This document shows positions 1 through 6,005 of a stretch of DNA of 7,912 nt, piece by piece (the stretch's first letter is position 1; the number at the start of each line of letters is the position of its first letter). The notes below the pieces were generated by a model. It searched no databases. It was not told where the DNA came from and saw nothing but the letters and a program-made list of their open reading frames with translations. This stretch comes from Treponema sp. GTDB lineage: Bacteria; Spirochaetota; Spirochaetia; Treponematales; Treponemataceae. Both the position numbers and the translations under genes were made by a program. The DNA is taken from NCBI GenBank assembly GCA_017453705.1, contig JAFTEK010000385.1, positions 1-7,912 on the forward strand. The letters run 5' to 3'.

Positions 1-92
1 ACATTTTGTAGTCGTACATTAGAACATTTTGTAGTCGTATATTGGAACGTTTTGTAGTTGTACATTGGAACGTTTTGTAGTTGTACATTGGG
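1..92. repeat. Four tandem copies of a 23-bp AT-rich repeat
   Basis: Four head-to-tail 23-bp units occupy 1-23, 24-46, 47-69 and 70-92, all sharing the core TTTTGTAGTYGTA. Copies 1 and 2 read ACATT at the unit start, and copies 3 and 4 read ACGTT. Neighbouring copies differ at one to three positions. Each unit also repeats ACRTT (ATATT in copy 2) at unit positions 16-20, giving an alternating 15-bp and 8-bp spacing. A fifth copy seems to begin at 93 with ACATT but breaks off at the stop codon of the minus-strand gene ending at 96. The array starts at the window edge, so its full length is unknown. The period is not a multiple of three, so it does not encode a repeated peptide. I see no GC-rich hairpin and no unique spacers. 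Function is unknown. Confidence 0.95.
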
Positions 93-95
93 ACA

Positions 96-701
96 TTATT
101 TTCTGATGACTTTTGAGCTGAGATTGACTGTCTTTCCGTCCATGTCGAGGGTGCAGGATACCTTGTCCGCGTCGTAGTCTGCGAAAGTATTCCTTATATA
201 CAGGCTTCCCCCTTGTGGCGAGTCATAGGTGAACTGCTGGCTGATATCCTCCGAAATCTGGCCGTCGCTGTTTATAACTTTGAAGTTTACGTCGAGATTC
301 TTTTTCTCGTAGTCACCCTTGTGCCTTTTCTTGGTCATGTAGGATGGCCTTATCTCTACGCTGGCAAAGAGCTGCTCCTGGAAAGAAAAGGCCGTCATCT
401 CGCAGTACATGCCTTCGATGATGCCCTCGTTGGACTTGCCCTGCAGGAAGCTCAGGAGGAATACCAGGACAAAGCACATAACCATTCCTGTGAAGATGGC
501 ACGGTTGGACTTTGTGGAGACCAGCGAGCGGAAAAGCCCCTTCTTGGGGAGTCCCTTGCCTTCTGCCAGATTCCTCAGGGGCATCTGGTCATTGTCGTAG
601 TATTTCCTGAATTCCCCCTTTTGGTGATAGAAGTGGAGGGGTTCTTCTCCTTCTGCATAGCCGTCTACGGAAGAAAAGCTTCCTGTAAAGTCATTTTCCA
701 T
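96..701 (-). CDS. Single-pass membrane protein of unknown function
   Basis: This predicts a 201-residue protein that I do not recognise. Residues 1-67 are hydrophilic and fairly charged. Residues 68-87 form one strongly hydrophobic segment rich in Phe, Leu, Val and Met. The remaining ~114 residues look like a soluble beta-rich domain. With a basic stretch (KKGLFRSLVSTKSNR) just before the membrane segment, the positive-inside rule predicts a cytoplasmic N-terminus and an external C-terminal domain; this is inference. The ATG at 701 is chosen because AGGTGG (710-715) precedes it by 8 nt. An in-frame GTG at 711-713 would add four residues but lies inside that ribosome binding site. The gene begins 18 nt after the stop of the upstream lipoprotein gene on the same strand, so the two are very probably co-transcribed and may act together at the envelope. 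It ends at a TAA against a tandem repeat, with no visible terminator. Confidence 0.85.
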   Translation of the reverse strand: MENDFTGSFSSVDGYAEGEEPLHFYHQKGEFRKYYDNDQMPLRNLAEGKGLPKKGLFRSLVSTKSNRAIFTGMVMCFVLVFLLSFLQGKSNEGIIEGMYCEMTAFSFQEQLFASVEIRPSYMTKKRHKGDYEKKNLDVNFKVINSDGQISEDISQQFTYDSPQGGSLYIRNTFADYDADKVSCTLDMDGKTVNLSSKVIRK

Positions 702-709
702 GAAATGCG

Positions 710-715
710 CCACCT
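710..715 (-). promoter_or_regulatory. Ribosome binding site fixing the start of the membrane-protein gene
   Basis: On the minus strand the sequence AGGTGG lies 8 nt upstream of the ATG at 701. It contains the in-frame GTG (711-713) that would otherwise be the longest possible start. A Shine-Dalgarno site cannot serve a start codon inside itself, so the ATG is the better start. It sits just after the stop codon of the lipoprotein gene, which fits translation of both genes from one message. Confidence 0.75.
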
Positions 716-719
716 AATT

Positions 720-1958
720 TCAGTTGTTTATGACGGATTGTATCAGGGAGTCCGTCCTCCACCACACGACATCTGCCTTGTCGTTTTTGACAAGCAGGGC
801 AGTGAGGATGCCTGTGTTGCTCAGGTCAAAGTTGTAGTAAAGGAGCTTGCTTCTGTCCTGCGCGAGGTTTCTCCTTAGTATCCTCTGCCCGTCCCCTTGT
901 ATCATCTGCAAGTCAAAGCCGTTCTGGGTGCTTACGATGAAAAACAGCCATCCGCTTTCCGTCACGCCAAGGAAATCATAGGGGATGTCGTACTCTTCCC
1001 CGGAGAATCCTTCGGTTATTTCCTCGCTGTCACTTAATATTTCAATGGGTTCTCCGTACAGGCCGTCTTCGACCGAAAGCGAGTAGACCCTGGACGAGTC
1101 GTAGTCCACACCGGACTGAAGGCGGCTCGCCTCGTCTATGTAGCTTTTGTAGTAGTCAACGGACATATAGATTGTCCTGTTGTTATAGTCCGGGATTATC
1201 GCCGTTATGTTGGAAAAAGCGTCCAGCCCTTCGCCTTTGAGCGGGTTGGGAACGCTGTCCTTTGCAATCGGAAGCTGGTAGAGAAGGTAGCCTGAGTCTG
1301 AGAACCAGTAGACTGTGTAATATGATGACAGGTAGCAGACTACAATCAGCTCGTTGTCCTTGTTTGTGTATATTCCCTTTATGTAGGGGAAGGGTGTTCC
1401 TCCCGGCCCCTGCTGGCCTATGTAGTCTATGAAATTGCCCTTGCCGTCAAATCGCAGGACTATCTGGCTCAAGACCAGCTGCATTTTCTCATCCTGTTCC
1501 TGTCTGTCCAGAGGCAGGGTGTCCACGGCGTACAGTTTCTGGGCTGAGTCCACGGTGATGGCGGAAAGCTCGTTGAAGCCGTATTCAACGGCTTTCATCG
1601 TGGTGGATTTGCTGGCCTTCTGTTCCATGCGTTTGGAGCGGGGGTTGAACTCCGGGTTGTAGAAATAGACGATCAGGTCCCCGAAGTTGTTCATCTCCAT
1701 TATTTTGCGGGACTCCCCGTTGAGCACATAGAAGAAGCCCTCCCTCATCACAAGGGAGCTTTTGACGTCGGAGACAGATGTAAGGGAAAAGAGGTTGAGC
1801 TGGTTCTCGAAGTTTCCGTAGCTCAGGGAGAATACGGGCCTCTCCTCCAATGATGTCACCTTGGTGTTTTGCTTGCAGGAGAAGAAAAAGGGGATGGGCA
1901 GCAGGCAGGGAAAGATGGCCAGGTAACTGAGAAGGCGGCGGCAGCTCGCATTTTTCAT
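720..1958 (-). CDS. Predicted lipoprotein with beta-propeller-like repeats, spirochaete family
   Basis: This predicts a 412-residue exported lipoprotein. The N-terminus has a basic n-region with two Arg at 7-8, a hydrophobic core, and a relaxed lipobox FFSC with the lipidated Cys at 28, as is common in spirochaetes. The mature part is rich in short beta strands and Tyr, Phe, Asp and Gly. Strand-turn units such as FFYVLNGESRKIMEMN (75-90), KLYAVDT (141-147), VLRFDGKGNFIDYIG (167-181) and YWFSDSGYLLYQLP (217-230) suggest NHL-like propeller blades. The segment near 43-56 (FSLSYGNFENQLNL) reminds me of a conserved spirochaetal lipoprotein family related to Treponema pallidum TP0421 and Leptospira LIC_12708; this is from memory and needs a search. 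The reading frame is open to 2162, but the upstream part would overlap secA and lacks a signal peptide, so the ATG at 1958 is chosen. No Shine-Dalgarno precedes it. It is first in an operon with the membrane-protein gene. Its role may be structural or ligand binding; no catalytic motif is visible. Confidence 0.85.
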   Translation of the reverse strand: MKNASCRRLLSYLAIFPCLLPIPFFFSCKQNTKVTSLEERPVFSLSYGNFENQLNLFSLTSVSDVKSSLVMREGFFYVLNGESRKIMEMNNFGDLIVYFYNPEFNPRSKRMEQKASKSTTMKAVEYGFNELSAITVDSAQKLYAVDTLPLDRQEQDEKMQLVLSQIVLRFDGKGNFIDYIGQQGPGGTPFPYIKGIYTNKDNELIVVCYLSSYYTVYWFSDSGYLLYQLPIAKDSVPNPLKGEGLDAFSNITAIIPDYNNRTIYMSVDYYKSYIDEASRLQSGVDYDSSRVYSLSVEDGLYGEPIEILSDSEEITEGFSGEEYDIPYDFLGVTESGWLFFIVSTQNGFDLQMIQGDGQRILRRNLAQDRSKLLYYNFDLSNTGILTALLVKNDKADVVWWRTDSLIQSVINN

Positions 1959-1967
1959 ATTGTATAT

Positions 1968-1996
1968 AGGATAAAGAATCAAAGTCTTATTGTCAA
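1968..1996 (-). promoter_or_regulatory. Predicted sigma-70 promoter of the lipoprotein operon
   Basis: On the minus strand a perfect TTGACA (1991-1996) is followed after 17 bp by TATCCT (1968-1973), a 4/6 match to the -10 consensus. Transcription would be expected to start near 1961, only about 3 nt before the ATG at 1958. That fits the lack of any purine-rich ribosome binding site there, and it implies a nearly leaderless message. The -35 is almost the same DNA as the -35 of the opposing secA promoter. Confidence 0.5.
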
Positions 1997-2018
1997 TGAT
2001 TTGAAAAAAGGTTATAGT
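1990..2018 (+). promoter_or_regulatory. Predicted sigma-70 promoter of secA-rlmK-dnaE
   Basis: TTGTCA (1990-1995, 5/6 match) and TATAGT (2013-2018, 5/6 match) are separated by 17 bp, the optimal spacing. The predicted start near 2024-2026 leaves only about 3-5 nt before the secA ATG at 2029. No better promoter for secA was seen in the 70-bp intergenic region. The -10 overlaps an AGTAGGT that looks like a ribosome binding site, so either the message is nearly leaderless or the true start lies further upstream. The -35 is shared with the divergent lipoprotein promoter. Confidence 0.55.
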
Positions 2019-2022
2019 AGGT
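2016..2022 (+). promoter_or_regulatory. Possible secA ribosome binding site overlapping the -10 box
   Basis: AGTAGGT matches AGGAGGT at six of seven positions and lies 6 nt before the secA ATG. It can work only if transcription starts upstream of 2016, which conflicts with using TATAGT (2013-2018) as the -10. Both readings cannot be right for one transcript, so this site is given modest confidence. Confidence 0.4.
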
Positions 2023-2028
2023 CTCGTT

Positions 2029-4854
2029 ATGTTTGACAAGATTTTGACCTTTTTCTTTGGATCCCAGAATGAAAGGGATGTAAAGGCTCTGCAGCCGCTG
2101 CTCGCCCAGGTGGAGGCGAAGGAAAGCTGGGCGCAGGCATTCGCTGACGAGGATTTTCCCAAGCAGACACAGATTTTGAAAGACAGGCTCGCACAAGGCG
2201 AGACCTTGGATGATATATTGCCTGAAGCCTTCGCGCTTGCACGCGAAGCCGCCTACAGGGTTCTTGGGGAGCGAGCCTACCCCGTGCAGATAATGGGTTC
2301 TCTAGTGCTCCACTCCGGCCGCATAACGGAGATGAAGACGGGAGAAGGTAAGACGCTCATGTGTACCTGTGCCGTTTACTTGAACTCCCTTTCAGGCAAG
2401 GGCGTGCATGTCGTCACGGTCAACGATTACCTGGCCGAGCGTGACTCCAAGTGGATGGGGCGCGTCTACAAATTCCTGGGGCAGACGGTCGGCTGCATCC
2501 TGGGCAACATGGACAACGAGCAGCGCAAGGTCGCCTACGACTGCGACATCACTTATGGAACGAACAACGAATTCGGCTTTGACTACCTGCGCGACAACAT
2601 GCAGGTGGATCTCAAGCGCAAGGTGCAGAGGGGATTCAACTTCTGCGTCGTGGACGAGATTGACTCCATATTGATAGACGAGGCGAGGACTCCTCTTATC
2701 ATAAGCGGCCAGGGCGAGGACGACACCTACAAGTACCATGAGGTTGACAAGTACGTGGGGATGTTCACCGAAGTGGAGAAGGACCCCAAGACCGGTGACT
2801 ATCCTGACGAGGTGGACATGCTGCCTGAGCAGCGGGCTGCCATGCAGGGCGACTACAAGGTGGACGAGAAGAGCAAGCGAATCTCATTCACTGACAAGGG
2901 AATGAACAAGATAGATGACATCCTGCACCAGCACAAGCTCATTGATGACGGAACGACTGTCTTTGACGAGCAGAACTTTGAGTTTGTCCACTACTTTACC
3001 CAGGCCATCCGCGCCCACGTCCTGTACCACAACGACGTGGACTACGTGGTCAAGGACAACCAGGTGCAGATAGTCGATGAGTTCACCGGCCGTATTCTGG
3101 AAGGCCGCCGCTACGGTGACGGTCTGCATCAGGCGATTGAGGCAAAGGAGCACATCCGCATAGCCCAGCGCAACAGGACGCTGGCGACAATCACATTCCA
3201 GAACTACTTCCGCATGTACGAGAAGCTTTCCGGCATGACCGGAACCGCCGCGACGGAGGCGGTCGAGTTCAGCAAGATATATGGGCTGGATGTCGTGGCG
3301 ATTCCGACGAACAAGCCTGTCGCCCGCAAGGACGAGGATGACGAGGTGTACCTGAACGAGTCGGACAAGTGGAACGCCATAGTGAAGGAAGTTGACGAGT
3401 GCCACAAGAAGGGGCAGCCCGTCCTGATCGGAACGGTCTCCGTCGAAAAGTCGGAGCACCTGTCCGCCCTGCTCACGCGGCACGGCATCCGCCATGAAGT
3501 CCTGAACGCAAAGAACCACGCCCGCGAAGCCATGATAATCGCCGAGGCCGGAGCTAAAGGCTCCGTCACAGTCGCCACCAACATGGCAGGACGCGGAACT
3601 GACATCAAGCTGGGTGGCAACCCAGAGACCAGGGCCAGGAAAAGGGCAGGAACCGAGGCGAGCGAGGAGCAGTACGAGGCGGCACTTGCGATAGAAAAGG
3701 AGCAGTGGGAGAAGGACTACGAGGAAGTCAAGCAGCTTGGGGGCCTCTATGTCATTGGAAGCGAGCGGCACGAGTCCCGCCGCATAGACAACCAGCTGCG
3801 CGGACGCTCTGGACGACAGGGAGACCCCGGCCGCAGCAAGTTCTACATCTCTATGGACGATGACCTGATGAGGCTCTTCGGCGGTGATAGGATGAAGAAG
3901 ATAATGTCCCGCGTGGGCATGGAGCCTGGGGAGCCTATTAACCATCCCTGGCTCAACAAGTCGATTGAGAAAGCCCAGAAGAAGGTCGAGGAGAGGAACT
4001 TTGAAATCCGAAAGAACCTCCTGGACTATGATGATGTCCTTAACCAGCAGCGTTCGTTCATATATGAAGAAAGAGACTCCATCCTGGATGACGATGACTT
4101 GTCCAAGCGTGTTATGAACAACGCCAAGGATATCGTGGCCGGTTTGTTCGCTGACTATGAGCAGGAGGAGAGGCACAGCAAGGGCGGCAACGCTAAGAGT
4201 GCCCTCGTTGACAAGCTAAAGAACAGCTTCGGGCAGATTGTTCCCTATGAGAGGCTTAATGAGGAAGGCGTAAACGCCATGCTTCAGGACGACCTGACCC
4301 AGAAGGAGCTTCTGGTGGGCAAGGAACAGTTCAATATGTTCATCCGCTACCAGTACATACAGTTGATTGACCGCAAGTGGCTTGACCAGCTGGAATTCCT
4401 GGACGGTCTGCGTGAGGCCGTGCACCTGCGTTCCTACGGAAGCAAGAACCCCCTTACCGAATATAAGATTGACGGTTTTAATGCTTTTGATGCTATACTT
4501 GCTGACATACGCAATCAGGTTGCGAGCCGAATCTTCAAGGTAAAGATACAGGTTCGCCAGCAGGATGATATGCCCAGCCGCCGTGCTCCCATGATGCAGA
4601 ACATGACGACAAGGCATGATGATGCAGGCTCGCCGATGTCGTCTCCCGCCCAGGGGCCTGCAAGGCCTCAAAGCGCAGGCTCTGCCTTTAATGCAAGGGA
4701 ATCCAGGATGGGCGCCCAGAATTCTGCGATGCAGGGGGGCAGGCAGGGGCAGAGCGTGACCGTTGTTCGCACCATGCCGAAGGTCGGGCGCAATGACCCC
4801 TGCCCATGTGGTTCTGGCAAGAAATACAAGAACTGCCATGGCAGAAATGCCTGA
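2029..4854 (+). CDS. secA: Preprotein translocase ATPase SecA
   Basis: SecA is the cytoplasmic motor that binds preproteins and drives them through the SecYEG channel by ATP hydrolysis. The 941-residue product is full length, starting at the conserved MFDKI...[12 protein letters not shown] region. Visible motifs are Walker A GEGKT (105-109, Lys108), [10 protein letters not shown] (130-139), [14 protein letters not shown] (176-189), the DEAD-like box DEID (209-212) followed by [15 protein letters not shown], the GMTGTA motif, NMAGRGTD (518-525), and the arginine-finger region [11 protein letters not shown] (589-599). The helical scaffold and wing region follow. A low-complexity linker (about 870-915) rich in Met, Gln, Ser and Arg leads to a SEC-C zinc tail with ligands Cys925, Cys927, Cys936 and His937, a tail that in other bacteria binds SecB or ribosomes. 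An acidic segment near 250-276 is longer than in Bacillus or E. coli SecA. The gene heads an operon; its stop overlaps the start of the methyltransferase gene. Confidence 0.98.
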   Translation: MFDKILTFFFGSQNERDVKALQPLLAQVEAKESWAQAFADEDFPKQTQILKDRLAQGETLDDILPEAFALAREAAYRVLGERAYPVQIMGSLVLHSGRITEMKTGEGKTLMCTCAVYLNSLSGKGVHVVTVNDYLAERDSKWMGRVYKFLGQTVGCILGNMDNEQRKVAYDCDITYGTNNEFGFDYLRDNMQVDLKRKVQRGFNFCVVDEIDSILIDEARTPLIISGQGEDDTYKYHEVDKYVGMFTEVEKDPKTGDYPDEVDMLPEQRAAMQGDYKVDEKSKRISFTDKGMNKIDDILHQHKLIDDGTTVFDEQNFEFVHYFTQAIRAHVLYHNDVDYVVKDNQVQIVDEFTGRILEGRRYGDGLHQAIEAKEHIRIAQRNRTLATITFQNYFRMYEKLSGMTGTAATEAVEFSKIYGLDVVAIPTNKPVARKDEDDEVYLNESDKWNAIVKEVDECHKKGQPVLIGTVSVEKSEHLSALLTRHGIRHEVLNAKNHAREAMIIAEAGAKGSVTVATNMAGRGTDIKLGGNPETRARKRAGTEASEEQYEAALAIEKEQWEKDYEEVKQLGGLYVIGSERHESRRIDNQLRGRSGRQGDPGRSKFYISMDDDLMRLFGGDRMKKIMSRVGMEPGEPINHPWLNKSIEKAQKKVEERNFEIRKNLLDYDDVLNQQRSFIYEERDSILDDDDLSKRVMNNAKDIVAGLFADYEQEERHSKGGNAKSALVDKLKNSFGQIVPYERLNEEGVNAMLQDDLTQKELLVGKEQFNMFIRYQYIQLIDRKWLDQLEFLDGLREAVHLRSYGSKNPLTEYKIDGFNAFDAILADIRNQVASRIFKVKIQVRQQDDMPSRRAPMMQNMTTRHDDAGSPMSSPAQGPARPQSAGSAFNARESRMGAQNSAMQGGRQGQSVTVVRTMPKVGRNDPCPCGSGKKYKNCHGRNA

Positions 4855-5995
4855 CGATAAGACTGCCTATCAGGTGGAGGTCTTTGCCAACAGGCTTACA
4901 AGGAACTTCCGCCTGCTCAAAAAATGGGCCAGGCGGAGTGATGTCACCTGTTACAGGCTTTATGACCGCGATATTCCGGAAGTTCCTCTTGCCGTGGAGC
5001 TGTACAGGCTGTTGCCGGAGGAGATTTTCACTAAATTCCAGATAGAGCGCCTGCTTTCCAAGGAGGCCGCTGCCATAAGCGCGAACGGCAGCGAGGCTGC
5101 CGCATACATATCCGAGGCATTGAAGAACAGCTATCTGCACGTCTATCTTTATGAGCGTCCATACGAGAAGGACGAGGCGGAAGAAGACGAATGGCTTTCC
5201 GCGATGGCGGATGCCGCCGCAAGGGTCATAGGGGTGGACAGGTCTCATGTTCTGATTAAAACCCGCAAAAAGATAAAAATACGGCAGAACCAGTATGCGA
5301 AAAAAAGCAGCCGGGCTTCCGCAGGAAAAAGCGTTCAGGGCACTGTGCAGGAACAGGGGCAGCTCTTCCATGTCAACCTGACTGACTACATAGACACAGG
5401 TTTGTTCTTGGATCACAGGCTTTTGCGCAAGAAGATAAGGGAAGAGAGCGCGGGAAAGAGCGTTCTGAACCTCTTTTGCTACACTGGAAGTTTTTCTGTA
5501 TATGCGGCGGAAGGCGGGGCCAGAAGGATTACCAGCGTGGATATGAGCCGGACTTATATAGACTGGGCTAAGAAGAATCTGGAGCTTAACGAGTTCAATC
5601 CCCAGAATGAATACAAGTATTCTTTCATCTGCCAGGACGCGGTTAAGTACCTTGAGGCACGGAAAGCGGAGAGGGAAGCAAAGGACGGGGTGAACCGCTT
5701 TGACATAATCGTGCTGGATCCTCCGACTTTCAGCAATTCCAAGGACACGGACACGGTTCTTGACATAAACCGGAACTGGCCTTCCCTTGTCGCGGACACC
5801 CTGTTCCTTTTAAACAAGGGAGGAGTCCTTTATTTTTCCACCAACAGCCGCAGGCTCAAATTTGACGAGGAAAAGCTGCCCAAGGCCCAGGACGGAAGCC
5901 CCCTCTGCACGGCGGAGGACATAAGCCTGAAGACGATAAGCGATGACTACAGGAACCAGAAGATTCACCGGGTCTGGAGAATAGAAAAAGCATAG
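4838..5995 (+). CDS. rlmK: 23S rRNA (guanine-N7) methyltransferase, RlmK type, stand-alone
   Basis: The 385-residue product closely resembles the C-terminal (RlmK) half of E. coli RlmKL, which makes m7G2069 in 23S rRNA using S-adenosylmethionine. Shared landmarks are FANRLTRNF (16-24), [11 protein letters not shown] (38-48), KTRKKIK...NQY (141-153), the PUA-like to catalytic junction [16 protein letters not shown] (179-194), SAM motif [19 protein letters not shown] (210-227), the acidic motif [16 protein letters not shown] (233-248), and the catalytic DPPTFSNSK (294-302). The THUMP and RlmL (m2G2445) half is absent, so any RlmL partner must be encoded elsewhere. About 40 residues (58-98), partly helical and Ala/Glu rich, are inserted relative to the E. 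coli domain. The chosen ATG lies inside the secA SEC-C coding sequence, overlapping it by 17 nt; ATG 4847 is an alternative (382 residues). Neither has a strong Shine-Dalgarno, so translation is probably coupled to secA. Exact target is inferred by family. Confidence 0.87.
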   Translation: MAEMPDDKTAYQVEVFANRLTRNFRLLKKWARRSDVTCYRLYDRDIPEVPLAVELYRLLPEEIFTKFQIERLLSKEAAAISANGSEAAAYISEALKNSYLHVYLYERPYEKDEAEEDEWLSAMADAAARVIGVDRSHVLIKTRKKIKIRQNQYAKKSSRASAGKSVQGTVQEQGQLFHVNLTDYIDTGLFLDHRLLRKKIREESAGKSVLNLFCYTGSFSVYAAEGGARRITSVDMSRTYIDWAKKNLELNEFNPQNEYKYSFICQDAVKYLEARKAEREAKDGVNRFDIIVLDPPTFSNSKDTDTVLDINRNWPSLVADTLFLLNKGGVLYFSTNSRRLKFDEEKLPKAQDGSPLCTAEDISLKTISDDYRNQKIHRVWRIEKA

Positions 5996-5999
5996 GAGG
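5994..5999 (+). promoter_or_regulatory. Consensus ribosome binding site for dnaE
   Basis: A perfect AGGAGG lies 6 nt before the dnaE ATG at 6006. Its first two bases are the last two of the TAG stop codon of the methyltransferase gene. The packing argues for co-transcription, and the strength contrasts with the weak sites of the two genes upstream. Confidence 0.9.
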
Positions 6000-6005
6000 C
6001 CGGAC

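Noticed and set aside
1..92. CRISPR array
   Set aside because: The units are directly abutting with no unique spacers between them, and the 23-bp units differ from one another by a few bases.
702..713. GTG start four residues upstream for the membrane-protein gene
   Set aside because: The GTG lies inside AGGTGG, the best ribosome binding site for the ATG at 701.
213..878. 221-codon open frame on the plus strand across the two envelope genes
   Set aside because: It is antisense to two better-supported genes with a signal peptide and a membrane segment, and its start has no convincing ribosome binding site.
1959..1964. TACAAT as an alternative -10 for the lipoprotein gene
   Set aside because: No -35-like sequence lies at suitable spacing, and transcription would begin inside the coding region.
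1959..2162. Upstream extension of the lipoprotein gene to an ATG at 2162
   Set aside because: The extra 68 residues would be antisense to secA codons and would bury the signal peptide and lipobox inside the protein.
2884..4176. 430-codon open frame antisense to secA
   Set aside because: It lies wholly within a clearly functional secA, has no recognisable domain or ribosome binding site, and is explained by GC-biased codon use on the coding strand.
4763..4837. Earlier ATG at 4763 for the methyltransferase
   Set aside because: It would add 25 residues translated out of frame from the conserved SecA zinc tail; similarity to RlmK begins only after the ATG at 4838.
4855..6005. Terminator or promoter between the plus-strand genes
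   Set aside because: The genes overlap or are 10 nt apart, leaving no room for one, and no GC-rich hairpin with a T-run was seen.
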